From contig JAJVIM010000025.1 of the NCBI GenBank assembly GCA_022071955.1, positions 1 through 64,000 of the forward strand: a DNA stretch of 64,000 nucleotides. The letters are read 5' to 3'. Each line of letters starts with the position of its first letter. The first letter of the stretch is position 1. The translations under genes were made by a program, and so were the position numbers. The notes below the pieces were generated by a model, which did no database searches, had not been told where the DNA came from, and was given only the letters and a program-made list of their open reading frames with translations. Shown one piece after another: positions 24,153-32,387 of the stretch. Origin of the DNA: Anaerolineae bacterium (GTDB taxonomy: Bacteria > Chloroflexota > Anaerolineae > 4572-78 > J111).

Positions 24153-24191
24153 TACCTGAAATTCAATAGGACCTACAGCCGTTCGTCGCAC

Positions 24192-24270
24192 GTCACTCTG
24201 AGCCGAAGGCGAAGAGTCTCCAGTTTGGGCTGAATAAGAGATTCTTCGCTCGTTCCTCGCTCAGAATGAC
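24192..24270. repeat. Palindromic GTCATTCTGAGCGAAG-type repeat
   Basis: GTCACTCTGAGCCGAAGGCGAAGAGTCTC at the left is an imperfect inverted match of GAGATTCTTCGCTCG...CTCAGAATGAC at the right; the arms are about 29 bases with a 14-base centre. Such TCATTCTGAGCG...GAAGAATCTC palindromes are common dispersed repeats in environmental genomes. It lies upstream of the leftward membrane protein gene and just past the thioesterase stop at 24280. Confidence 0.75.
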
Positions 24271-24279
24271 TACCACTAA

Positions 24280-24786
24280 TTAAAACTCAACCGTGGTTGG
24301 GTCGCCCGGCGAGGAGATAACCCGCCAGTCCTGCTCATCGTAGTCAAAATCGGCAATCCGGTCGAGCGGGAGCTTCATATATTTGCCCTGGCCCTCCACG
24401 GCCACCCGGCCATCGGGCAGCAGAATTTCGCCGCTGCCAACAAATATCCGGTCGGTTTCTTCGACAATTCGGCCAATAACCCGAATCTCTTCGCCGGTAG
24501 GCACCGGCTTTTTAAACTTTGTTTCAAGCTCCATTGTTACCCCCCAAACCGGTTCGGGGTAACGCATCATAATGGCCCGGCCAATGGTTTCGTCCAGAAT
24601 GGCCGTGAGAATGCCGCCGTGCACCCGGCCGGGGTAGCTCTGATGCTCTTCTTTGGGGGTGAAGACGGCCAGTAATTCGTTGTTGTCCAGCTCATAAAAA
24701 TGGGCGTGCAGGCCAAAGCTGTTTTTCAGGCCGCAGACCACACACATTTTGGAATTGGGTTGTTTGCCGGTAACGTTGTGCTGCAT
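24280..24786 (-). CDS. PaaI-type hotdog thioesterase
   Basis: The product is a 168-residue single hotdog domain protein. The segment GRVHGGILTAILDETIGRAIM holds the HGG motif and the acidic catalytic residue typical of PaaI-like acyl-CoA thioesterases. An N-terminal CVVCGLKNSFGLHAHFYE is the conserved CxxCG segment of a subgroup whose function is unknown. ATG at 24786 follows AGGAGA. It diverges from argS. Substrate unknown. Confidence 0.85.
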   Translation of the reverse strand: MQHNVTGKQPNSKMCVVCGLKNSFGLHAHFYELDNNELLAVFTPKEEHQSYPGRVHGGILTAILDETIGRAIMMRYPEPVWGVTMELETKFKKPVPTGEEIRVIGRIVEETDRIFVGSGEILLPDGRVAVEGQGKYMKLPLDRIADFDYDEQDWRVISSPGDPTTVEF

Positions 24787-24871
24787 CAATCTCTCCTGAA
24801 TGGGGGTTGCAAAATTGAGGGATTAGTATAACATATCGGCAATTATTTGTCAGCCAAGCGAGGTTTAACCT

Positions 24872-26527
24872 GTGATTGTAACCCAACTCAGCCAACTCAT
24901 CGAAGCTGCCCTTAAAAAGGCGCAAAAAAAGGGCGATCTGCCCGCCTTCGATATTCCCGCCATCAGCATTGAACGCCCCAAAGACCCCAGCCACGGCGAC
25001 TACGCTACGCCGGTGGCGATGGGGCTGGCCCGCTACGCGCGTATGGCTCCCATTAAAATTGCCGAACAGATTGTGCGCTATCTGCCGCCCACTGATTTTA
25101 TCGGCGAGGCGACGGCGGTTCATCCAGGTTTTATCAATATCCGGCTGTCGGCGGCGTGGCTGGCGCAGCAGGTGGAAACCATTCTGGCTCAGGGCGATGA
25201 CTTTGGCCGGATTGAGCTGGGCGGCGGCAAAAAGGTGCAGGTAGAATTTATCAGCGCCAACCCCACCGGCCCGCTGACCGTTGGCTCCGGGCGTAACGCC
25301 GTGCTGGGCGATACGCTGGCCAACGTGCTCGATGCCGCCGGTTACACCGTGCAGCGCGAGTATTATGTGAACGATGTCGGCACGCAGGTGGACAATCTGG
25401 GCAAGGCAATGTACGCTCGCTATTTGCAGGCGCTGGGCCAAGCCGTGCCCGACCCCGACGAATATCAGGGCTATTATTTGGTGGAGATGGCCCAACTGGC
25501 GGTGCAGGAATTTGGCGACAAGTACGCTAACGTCGATGAGTCATCGGCCCTGGCCTTTTTCCGCCAGTACGCGCTGGATGGCATTATCGCGGGCCTCAAA
25601 GACGATACGGCCCTGATTGGGGTGCAGTTTGACCGCTGGTTTTCGGAGCAGAGTTTGTACGATGACGGCACTTACGGCCAGGTGTTCAATTTGCTCAGCC
25701 GCAAAGCGATGATCGTTGAGCGCGATGGGGCCATCTGGCTGCAAAGTGACAACGCCGACGACAAAGAAAACGTGGTAGTGCGCTCGGACGGGCGGCCCAC
25801 CTATTTTGCCAGCGACATTGCCTATGTGTGGAACAAATTGGGCATCCGCCAGTTTGAGTGGGCCATTTATGTGTGGGGCGCGGATCATCACGGCCACGTG
25901 GCCCGGGTAAAAAACGCGGCCAAAGCGCTCGGGCTCAACCCGGAGCAGGTGACGATCATCCTGTATCAGTTGGTGACGATCACCCGCGATGGTGTGCCGG
26001 TGCGGCAGAGCAAACGGACCGGCGATTTTATCACCGTGCGCGAAGTGGTGGAAGAAATTGGCAGCGACGCCTTCCGTTTTATGCTGCTCACCCGCAGCGC
26101 CGACAGCCAGATGGAGCTGGATTTGGCCCTGGCCACCCGCCAGAGCAGCGAAAACCCGGTTTACTACGTGCAGTACGGCCACGCCCGGATTGCCAGTATT
26201 TTCCGCAAGGCCGAAGATGAAGGCGCGTCGATGGCCGGCGGTGACGTGGCCCTGCTGACCCATCCCACCGAACTGGAGTTGGTCCGGCATATGTTGCGGC
26301 TGCGCGAAATCATCGCCCACGCCGCCGAGCATCTGGCTCCGCACACGCTCACGTACTACGCGCAGGAGTTAGCTTCGGCGTTTCACGCCTTTTACCGCGA
26401 TTGCCGGGTGGTGACCCCGGAAGACCCGGCGCTGACTGCGGCCCGGCTCAAGCTGGTGAAGGCCGCGCAGATTACGCTGGCCAACACCCTGCGGCTGATG
26501 GGCATGAGCGCCCCGGAACGCATGTAA
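24872..26527 (+). CDS. argS: Arginine--tRNA ligase
   Basis: Class Ia ArgRS, 551 residues. The N-terminal additional domain (Arg_S_N) covers about 1-85. The HIGH-equivalent lies in ISANPTGPLTVGSGRNAVLGD, where the second His is Gly/Ser. The KMSKS-equivalent is VRQSKRTGDFITVREV, a deviation usual for bacterial ArgRS. The C-terminal DALR anticodon-binding domain ends LRLMGMSAPERM, the common ArgRS terminus. GTG at 24872 follows GAGG. No operon partner. Confidence 0.96.
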   Translation: MIVTQLSQLIEAALKKAQKKGDLPAFDIPAISIERPKDPSHGDYATPVAMGLARYARMAPIKIAEQIVRYLPPTDFIGEATAVHPGFINIRLSAAWLAQQVETILAQGDDFGRIELGGGKKVQVEFISANPTGPLTVGSGRNAVLGDTLANVLDAAGYTVQREYYVNDVGTQVDNLGKAMYARYLQALGQAVPDPDEYQGYYLVEMAQLAVQEFGDKYANVDESSALAFFRQYALDGIIAGLKDDTALIGVQFDRWFSEQSLYDDGTYGQVFNLLSRKAMIVERDGAIWLQSDNADDKENVVVRSDGRPTYFASDIAYVWNKLGIRQFEWAIYVWGADHHGHVARVKNAAKALGLNPEQVTIILYQLVTITRDGVPVRQSKRTGDFITVREVVEEIGSDAFRFMLLTRSADSQMELDLALATRQSSENPVYYVQYGHARIASIFRKAEDEGASMAGGDVALLTHPTELELVRHMLRLREIIAHAAEHLAPHTLTYYAQELASAFHAFYRDCRVVTPEDPALTAARLKLVKAAQITLANTLRLMGMSAPERM

Positions 26528-26625
26528 ACGAGTCAGCGAAGAGGCGAGTCAGCAAAAAATCAATCATATTGCGTGTTGCGTGTTCCGTAAGTTTTCACGC
26601 AACACGCAATACGTAACATCTTATC
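26528..26625. repeat. Heptamer-period inverted tract after argS
   Basis: Begins at the argS stop. GAGTCAGC is repeated, then GCGTGTT GCGTGTT CCGTAAG faces GCAACAC GCAATAC GTAACAT, an inverted pair of heptamer runs. Confidence 0.6.
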
Positions 26626-26655
26626 ACCTTGACTCCCAAACCAAAACTTTTCTCG

Positions 26656-27411
26656 CTATTCGCGCACTCTGTACCAGTACTGGTAAATCTCGCGGAAGCC
26701 CAACCCGCTGTACAACTCGATGGCCGGCTGATTGCCAACGACCACTTGCAAATAGGCCTGTTCCGCGCCGTTTTTGGCGGCCCAATGCAGCAGCCCCAGC
26801 ACCAACGCCCGGCCCACCCCCTGCCGCCGATAGGCAGCGGCGGTGACAATATCAAACAGCCCCACCAATTTTTCCTGCCGTACCGCCAACCCGCAGGCGA
26901 TAATTTTGCCCGCGCGTTCCACCGTGGCGTAGCAGGTGTCCAGCGGAATGTGCTCCAAAATCTGGCGGAGCGTGTCCTCTTTGCCGGCGCGAACTTCGTT
27001 CATTTGCGAATAGGCCGCAATCCAGGCCTCGCCGGGCGCGGCTTGCAGTTTGATGTCGATGGCCGGCGGCAGCGGCGGCAGGCTGGCCAGGCTGACCGCC
27101 TGCACGCTGGTCGGTGAAACTTTTTGGTAGCCGGCGGCGGCCAGTTGCGCGTCAAGGTCATCGGGCTGAACAAAAGGGGTGATGCGGAAGGTGGGCGGCA
27201 AATTTTTGGCGCGAAAAATGGCCTCGCTGCGGGCGATTTTTTCGGCGGCGGGCAGGTGGCCGGGGTAAACGGCGTTGACCGAGTTGTTGCGGCGGCTGTA
27301 GCCGTTGGCAAAACGCAGCAGCCAGCCATCGAGCAGCATTTGGGTGAGCGCCGGCCAGCTATTCAGCGAGACTTCTTCGACGGTTTGGGCAAATTGATAG
27401 GGGGTGAGCAT
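26656..27411 (-). CDS. GNAT family N-acetyltransferase, two-domain type
   Basis: This 251-residue protein starts MLTPYQFAQTVEEVSLNSWPALTQMLLDGWLLRFANGYSRRNNSVN, an N-terminal segment shared by a group of uncharacterised bacterial GNATs. The C-terminal half has motif A (DIVTAAAYRRQGVGRALVLGLL) and motif B (LQVVVGNQPAIELYSGLGFREIYQYWYR). ATG at 27411 is preceded by GGAGAAA; longer versions lack a ribosome binding site. Substrate unknown. Confidence 0.85.
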   Translation of the reverse strand: MLTPYQFAQTVEEVSLNSWPALTQMLLDGWLLRFANGYSRRNNSVNAVYPGHLPAAEKIARSEAIFRAKNLPPTFRITPFVQPDDLDAQLAAAGYQKVSPTSVQAVSLASLPPLPPAIDIKLQAAPGEAWIAAYSQMNEVRAGKEDTLRQILEHIPLDTCYATVERAGKIIACGLAVRQEKLVGLFDIVTAAAYRRQGVGRALVLGLLHWAAKNGAEQAYLQVVVGNQPAIELYSGLGFREIYQYWYRVRE

Positions 27412-27469
27412 GGGCGTTTCTCCAAATATTAGTGTCACAGAATTTTCGTCACCACGCATTTGGCTGTGG

Positions 27470-27550
27470 TCGGTGGCAAGTGGCGGGTGGCAAGTGGCGT
27501 GTTTTTACCCGCCACCCGCTAATCGCCACTCGCCACCTTTTCAAGTGGCG
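27470..27550. repeat. Heptamer-period inverted tract (GTGGCAA / GCCACTC)
   Basis: GTGGCAA GTGGCGG GTGGCAA GTGGCGT is followed after a short spacer by GCCACCC GCTAATC GCCACTC GCCACCT, its inverted counterpart, and a last GTGGCG. It lies between the divergent/convergent GNAT and FemAB genes. Confidence 0.75.
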
Positions 27551-27583
27551 AAAAACTAAAGACACCAACCAATACATAATTCA

Positions 27584-28654
27584 CTATTTTACCCGCCGCA
27601 GCAGGGCGCGGGCGCGGGGCATGGTTTGGGTGAACAGCCGGTAGAGCGCCGGTCGCGCCGCAAAATCAAACGCGCCCAGCCCCAGCACGGTTTGCCCGCC
27701 AAAGCCCTGTTTAAACCGATACACACCCCACATACCGTCGCTTTCGTCAAACACATCGGGCGCGCCCCACATATCATACGCCGTGCAGCCGCGAGCTTTG
27801 GCCCGCTGCATAGCCGCAAATTGCAGCAGGTGATTGGGCATTAGTTGGCGCTGCTGCCCGGTGGACGCACCGTACAAATACCAGCCCCGCCGGCCAAACA
27901 TAAACAACACCAGCCCGGCCACCGCTGCGCCGTTGACCTCGGCCAGCAGCAGTTCGGCCTGCTGCCGGCGCAAAAAGAGCGACCAGACATCGCGGTAGTA
28001 AGCCTCGGGGCGAATGAGAAAACCGTCGCGGGCGGCGGTTTCGGCGTACATGCGGTAAAACGCGGGCAGGTCGGCCTCGCCGCCGGCGCGAATCTGCACG
28101 CCCTGCCGCTCGGCGTAGCGAATGTTGTAGCGCCATTTGGGTTTCATTCGCGCCAGCCAGTCGTCCGGCTCACCGGCCAAATCGATCAGCACCGTGTTTT
28201 TGAACTGGATTTGTTCCGGCGAAAATCGCCAGCCGCGCTGTGACAGCAATTTCAGCAGCGCCGCGCCGGTGGGGTCGGGCGGCTGGGCGCCGGGTTCGCC
28301 CCACTGGCGGGTTACATCGGGGTCAATTTTAATGAAGAGCGCCCCGGCCTGCCGGGCGACTTCTTCCAACTGGGCCAGCACCTGCCCGGCCAGTTCTGTA
28401 TTGGCGTAGTCGAGGGCCGGGCCTTTGCTCACGTACAAAAAATGCCACGGCGTGCGCGGAATGCGCCGGGCCAGAATTTGGGCGGCGGCCACGGGCGTGC
28501 CGTCTGCGCGCCACAGCAGGCGGGTGGGCGACCAGCCCCAGCGGCTTTTGAACTCGCCCCAGGCCCAGCTTTGCAGCGCGTGCGCCGCCGGGAGCGCGGC
28601 CAGCGCGGCGTCCCAGTCAGGTTGGTGAGTGATGGTTTGGGTGTGAAGCATCAT
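27584..28654 (-). CDS. FemAB-like aminoacyltransferase (peptidoglycan bridge formation)
   Basis: This FemABX-family protein (about 356 residues) consists of two GNAT-like subdomains. Typical segments are LQSWAWGEFKSRWGW, HFLYVSKGPALDYAN, MKPKWRYNIRYAERQGVQI, FYRMYAETAARDGFLIRPEAYY and YLYGASTGQQRQLMPNHLLQFAAMQRAKARGCTAYDMWGAP. Family members use aminoacyl-tRNA to add residues to the lipid II stem peptide, though some act on other acceptors. The start is uncertain between two ATGs at 28654 and 28651. A heptamer tract fills the 5' leader and no clear ribosome binding site is seen. Confidence 0.87.
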   Translation of the reverse strand: MMLHTQTITHQPDWDAALAALPAAHALQSWAWGEFKSRWGWSPTRLLWRADGTPVAAAQILARRIPRTPWHFLYVSKGPALDYANTELAGQVLAQLEEVARQAGALFIKIDPDVTRQWGEPGAQPPDPTGAALLKLLSQRGWRFSPEQIQFKNTVLIDLAGEPDDWLARMKPKWRYNIRYAERQGVQIRAGGEADLPAFYRMYAETAARDGFLIRPEAYYRDVWSLFLRRQQAELLLAEVNGAAVAGLVLFMFGRRGWYLYGASTGQQRQLMPNHLLQFAAMQRAKARGCTAYDMWGAPDVFDESDGMWGVYRFKQGFGGQTVLGLGAFDFAARPALYRLFTQTMPRARALLRRVK

Positions 28655-28659
28655 CAATC

Positions 28660-28728
28660 AAAGGATGAAGGTGGAAGGATGAAGGGTGAAAATTTCCGCC
28701 TTCCGTCTTCTCCCTTCATCCTTTGTCG
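28660..28728. repeat. Heptamer-period inverted tract in the leader of the FemAB gene
   Basis: GGATGAA GGTGGAA GGATGAA GGGTGAA pairs with CCGTCTT CTCCCTT CATCCTT. It fills the gap between the DUF190/CBS stop (28716) and the FemAB start, overlapping the end of the former. Confidence 0.7.
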
Positions 28729-29987
28729 TTGCCGCCGAGGGCCTGCAAAATACCGGCGCGGCCCACCAGCCCCACCAGCCGGCCCTGGCCATCGATGACG
28801 GGCAGCCGTTTGACGCCGTGTTTGAGCAGCAGGTTGAGCGCTTCAATCAGCGGTGTGTCCGGGGTGACGGTGACTACCGGCTGGGTCATCACTTCGGCGG
28901 CGGTGCGCTGGCTCAACTCGTAGGCGTCGCTGCCCGGCGTTGTCCGCCGCGAGAGCGATTGCAAAATGCCGCTGCGTTCGGTGGGTGTGGCCCGTTTGAT
29001 CAGGTCGCCATCGGTGATAATGCCGATGACGCGCTGTTCGGCATCGACCACAACAACCCGCCGCTGCACATGGCTCACCAGCAGGTTGATGATCTCCGCC
29101 AGCGACGCGCTGCCGGGCACGGCCGGGGTGGTGGTCAGCATTACCTCGCGGACGGTGGCGTGCTGGCCGGGCAGCGGGGTTGGGCGCGGCGTTTCAACCG
29201 TGAGCGGTTCGGCAAAGGCGTGCAAAATATCTACCCGGCTGACCACGCCCACAGGCCGGCCCTCGTCATCCACCACCGGCAGCCGTTTGACGCCGCGGCT
29301 CAGCATCAACTCTACCGCTTCGGGGATGGTGGTATCGCCGCTGATTGCCAGCGGTTCGGGCGTCATCACCGTTTGCACCGTTTGCTGCTGTTGCAGTTTT
29401 TGGAGTTCGGCCTCCAGTTCCGCTTTGGTCAGGTGCTGGCGCACGCTGGTTACCAGCAAATTGGCCCGGCGCAGCAGGTCGCCATCAGTTAAAATGCCGA
29501 TGAGCCGGCCCTCGTTATCCACCACCAGCAACGATTTTTGGGCCTGATTGAGCAGCAGTTCCACAGCCCGGCTGAGCGGCATGCCGGCTTTAACCGTGTT
29601 GAGCCGGCGGGTCATCACATCCTGCACCGGCACAAACGCCGAAAGGTGACGCAGGTTACGGTGGCTGTAAAAAATCACATCGACATCTTCAATGGTGATG
29701 AGTCCTTCTGTGACCATGCCGCGGAGCTGCCGCATCACCCGTTCAACGCGGGCCGGGTTGTCAATCCATTCAATTTTCAGCGGCAAATCCGCCGACAGCG
29801 CCACCAGCGAGGCGCTTCTGATTTGGCTGTGCGCGCCAAAGCCAGACAGGGCGCGGGTAACGGTGGCCCCGGCGCAGCGCTCGCGCTGGAGCAGTTCTAA
29901 AATGGCGGCGTGCAACGGCTTGCGCCCCCACTTGTCGCTTTCGCCAATGTAAATACTCACTTTTTTGGCTTCGCCGATAATTTGCAT
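28716..29987 (-). CDS. DUF190 protein fused to four CBS domains
   Basis: Residues 1-105 are a DUF190 domain (GEAKKVSIYIGESDKWGRKPLHAAIL ... ATVTRALSGFGAHSQIRSA), a PII-like trimeric fold commonly found beside CrcB. Four CBS motifs follow (about 118-175, 205-265, 280-335, 370-423), each starting V..VM and ending GI.TDGDL or similar. CBS pairs usually bind adenine nucleotides, so the protein could be a nucleotide sensor for fluoride export. ATG at 29987 overlaps the crcB stop (TGATG), giving tight coupling. DUF190 is normally a stand-alone ~110-residue protein; the four-CBS fusion is the unusual part. Cytosolic. Confidence 0.88.
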   Translation of the reverse strand: MQIIGEAKKVSIYIGESDKWGRKPLHAAILELLQRERCAGATVTRALSGFGAHSQIRSASLVALSADLPLKIEWIDNPARVERVMRQLRGMVTEGLITIEDVDVIFYSHRNLRHLSAFVPVQDVMTRRLNTVKAGMPLSRAVELLLNQAQKSLLVVDNEGRLIGILTDGDLLRRANLLVTSVRQHLTKAELEAELQKLQQQQTVQTVMTPEPLAISGDTTIPEAVELMLSRGVKRLPVVDDEGRPVGVVSRVDILHAFAEPLTVETPRPTPLPGQHATVREVMLTTTPAVPGSASLAEIINLLVSHVQRRVVVVDAEQRVIGIITDGDLIKRATPTERSGILQSLSRRTTPGSDAYELSQRTAAEVMTQPVVTVTPDTPLIEALNLLLKHGVKRLPVIDGQGRLVGLVGRAGILQALGGNDKG

Positions 29988-30373
29988 CAGGCCGGCCCTC
30001 CCTGTAGCCAGTTTGCCAAAACCACCCCCGCCGCCACGCCAACCAGCCCGAGCAGGGTGTTGCCCAGAAAGTACGTTGCGGCCAGCAGCCAACTGCTTTG
30101 GGTGGCCAAATTAAACGTTTCCAAACTGAACGATGAAAATGTAGTAAAGCCGCCCAAAAAGCCAACGGCCACAAACAGCCGCGCTTCGGGCGAAATGGAC
30201 AGCCGGCCGGTGGCCAGCGTCATAAAAAACGCAATCAAAAAACTGCCGCTCACATTGGCCAGCAGGGTGCCATATGGAAAATTTGGCCCCCACAGGCCGG
30301 CAGCCCAGCGCTGCACAAAATAGCGAGCATTCGCGCCCAGAAAGCCGCCCAGGCCAATCCACAAAATTTGCAT
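29987..30373 (-). CDS. crcB: Fluoride channel CrcB/Fluc
   Basis: The 128-residue four-helix membrane protein forms dual-topology dimers that export fluoride. Diagnostic segments are GGFLGANARYFV, PYGTLLANVSGSFLIAF with the pore Asn, and GFLGGFTTFSSFSLE with the Phe box and TFSSF that lines the pore. ATG at 30373 follows GGAG. The stop overlaps the start of the DUF190-CBS gene. The promoter leaves a leader of only ~22 bases, so no fluoride riboswitch can be present here. Confidence 0.95.
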   Translation of the reverse strand: MQILWIGLGGFLGANARYFVQRWAAGLWGPNFPYGTLLANVSGSFLIAFFMTLATGRLSISPEARLFVAVGFLGGFTTFSSFSLETFNLATQSSWLLAATYFLGNTLLGLVGVAAGVVLANWLQGGPA

Positions 30374-30402
30374 GCATTCGCTCCAATAAAAACATTGGCC
30401 AT

Positions 30403-30431
30403 ACTATAGGTGCGGAAGGCGTTTGCGTCAA
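30403..30431 (-). promoter_or_regulatory. Promoter of crcB-DUF190/CBS
   Basis: On the minus strand -35 TTGACG (30431-30426), 17-base spacer, -10 TATAGT (30408-30403). Confidence 0.75.
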
Positions 30432-30507
30432 TCCGATTGAGTTGTGCTATACTTTCTGTCCAACTGGGGGGATGAGCGACAGACTTAATTTTAGAGGAGC
30501 GGCCGGG

Positions 30508-31140
30508 ATGCTGGCACATCTGCTGACAAAAATCTATCGCTGGCGGCTGGCGCTGGCGGCTGGCCTGACGGCGCTGCTGCTGGCGCTGTTGTGGATTTCG
30601 CCGGCAGAAAGCACGCTGGGGCAAACTGTTAAGCTGGTTTATCTGCACGGCGCGCTGGTGCGTACGGCTATTGTGCTGCTGGTGCTCAGCCTGCCGGTCA
30701 ATCTGGTAGGGTTGATCAGCGGCCGGGCCGGCTGGCTGGCCTGGGGCCGGGCGCTGGCGATGGCGGCGCTGTTCATCTGGCTGGGGCATACGCTGGTGAG
30801 TATGATCACCACTTATGCTACCTGGGGGGTGTTTATTGCCTGGTTTGAGCCGCGCACCCGCTTTACGTTTAACCTGGCGTTTGTGGCGGTGCTGGTGCTG
30901 GCCGTGGACTGGCTGATGAACAACCGGCGCTTTTCGGCGCTGGCGTTTGGCGGGCTGGCGGCGGCCGCGTTGGCGCTGCTGCCCAGCCTGGGGTTTGTGC
31001 AGCACCCGCTCGATCCCATTGGCCAATCGACATCCGGCTCCATCCATCTGTTTTATACCGCCATTTTGGTGGTGTCGCTGGGGTTGGGCGGGTTGCTGGC
31101 GCTGTGGCTGGGCCAGCCAGACTCAACCGAGGCGCAGTAA
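30508..31140 (+). CDS. Membrane protein distantly resembling CcmC/CcsA heme-handling proteins
   Basis: A 210-residue protein with six predicted hydrophobic helices. Three features recall cytochrome c assembly proteins: VKLVYLHGALVRTAI resembles the CcmC MYIHVPAAW helix, ATWGVFIAWFEPRTRFT recalls the tryptophan-rich WGTWWxWDPRLT loop in degenerate form, and a late His lies in SGSIHLFYTAILVVSLGLG. Histidines also occur at GHTLVS. No ccm or ccs partner is nearby, so a heme role is speculative. ATG at 30508 follows GAGGAG. It diverges from crcB. An alternative is an unrelated small membrane protein with chance similarity. Confidence 0.7.
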   Translation: MLAHLLTKIYRWRLALAAGLTALLLALLWISPAESTLGQTVKLVYLHGALVRTAIVLLVLSLPVNLVGLISGRAGWLAWGRALAMAALFIWLGHTLVSMITTYATWGVFIAWFEPRTRFTFNLAFVAVLVLAVDWLMNNRRFSALAFGGLAAAALALLPSLGFVQHPLDPIGQSTSGSIHLFYTAILVVSLGLGGLLALWLGQPDSTEAQ

Positions 31141-31149
31141 TGGGGATAA

Positions 31150-31208
31150 AAATTTGGCGAGTGGCGAGTGATTGGCAATTCGGCATTCGTAGTTCGTAAT
31201 TGTATTTT
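31150..31208. repeat. Heptamer-period tract before the quinone oxidoreductase gene
   Basis: GGCGAGT GGCGAGT GATTGGC and then ATTCGGC ATTCGTA GTTCGTA ATTGTAT run in near-register, ending just upstream of the AGGGAGAG ribosome binding site. Confidence 0.55.
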
Positions 31209-31224
31209 CAAGGGAGAGAGACCA

Positions 31225-32202
31225 ATGAAAGCCATTGTGGTTCAACAGGAAGTGGAAGGCCGGCCGCTGCTCTGGCAGGATGTGCCGGACCCGGCCTTTG
31301 GCCCCGATGAAGTGCTGATTAATATTCATGCGGCGGCGCTGAACCGGGCCGATTTAGCCCAGCGCGCCGGCAACTATCCGCCGCCGCCGGGCGCGTCTGA
31401 TATTTTGGGGCTGGAAATGGCCGGCACTATTACGGCGCTGGGCGCTGAAGTCTCCGGCTGGCAGGTGGGCGACCGGGTGTGCGCGCTGCTGCCCGGCGGC
31501 GGCTACGCCGAAAAAGTGAACGTGCCGGCTCAACTGCTGTTGCCGCTGCCAGAAGATTGGAGCTTTGAACAGGGCGCGGCGCTGCCCGAGGTTTTTTTGA
31601 CCGCTTACGTGAATTTGTTTATGGAAGCCGATCTGCAAGCCGGTGAAACAGTGCTTATTCACGGTGGGGCCAGCGGTGTGGGTACGGCGGCCATTCAGTT
31701 GGCGCATCAGGCCGGCTGCCGGGTGTTTACCACCGCCGGTACCGATGACAAAGTGGCTTATTGCCGGCAGTTGGGCGCCGATTTGGCCATCAATTACAGA
31801 GAAGAAGATTTTGTGGAACGCATTCTGGCCGAGGCCGACGGCGTGGACGTGATTTTGGATATGGTGGGCGCTAACTACCTTGAAAGCAACATCCGGCTGC
31901 TCAAACTGCGCGGCCGGTTGGTGTTTATTGCTACAATGGGCGGTGGTCGCGCCGAAATTGATATTTGGCGGCTGATGGGCCGGCGGTTGCGGCTGATTGG
32001 CTCGGTGCTGCGGGCGCGGCCGGTGGCCGAGAAGATCGAGATAAAAGAGCGATTTATGGCTCAATTCTGGAAGAAATTTCTGGACGGGACGCTCAGCCCA
32101 ATCATCGACTCTGTGTATCCGGTGGCTCAGGCAGAGCAGGCTCACGCGCACATGCAGCAAAACCAGAATATTGGTAAAATCATTCTAAAAATACGTGATT
32201 GA
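31225..32202 (+). CDS. NAD(P)H:quinone oxidoreductase, zinc-less medium-chain dehydrogenase (PIG3/zeta-crystallin-like)
   Basis: This 325-residue MDR enzyme starts MKAIVVQQEVEGRPLLWQ and shows ALNRADLAQRAGNYPPPPGASDILGLEMAG, the diagnostic PIG3-type N-terminus. It lacks the zinc-ligand set of alcohol dehydrogenases. The NADPH motif is ETVLIHGGASGVGTAAIQLA, followed by CRQLGADLAINYREEDF. It reduces quinones or alkenals in the family. ATG at 31225 follows AGGGAGAG. Confidence 0.93.
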   Translation: MKAIVVQQEVEGRPLLWQDVPDPAFGPDEVLINIHAAALNRADLAQRAGNYPPPPGASDILGLEMAGTITALGAEVSGWQVGDRVCALLPGGGYAEKVNVPAQLLLPLPEDWSFEQGAALPEVFLTAYVNLFMEADLQAGETVLIHGGASGVGTAAIQLAHQAGCRVFTTAGTDDKVAYCRQLGADLAINYREEDFVERILAEADGVDVILDMVGANYLESNIRLLKLRGRLVFIATMGGGRAEIDIWRLMGRRLRLIGSVLRARPVAEKIEIKERFMAQFWKKFLDGTLSPIIDSVYPVAQAEQAHAHMQQNQNIGKIILKIRD

Positions 32203-32387
32203 GCAAAAGTACTAGTTCTTTTTTTAAGAAAATAGGTATTTTCTAGTCTATTGTGCCTCTCAAGTTCTATAGCCAGCGGCTTGAAAATGAATTATTCTTA
32301 ATCTAACCCACATTGTTAACAAGCGGATAAGGTTCTGGAGAGGCCAGTAGTCGGCGGCGTGTATTAGTACGGAAAGCAGGTTTCAAG

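Noticed and set aside
27470..27550. CRISPR array
   Set aside because: Repeats are 7-base units without spacers and are arranged as inverted pairs; no cas gene is in the window.
30374..30402. Fluoride riboswitch before crcB
   Set aside because: The promoter leaves only about 22 bases of leader, too short for the aptamer.
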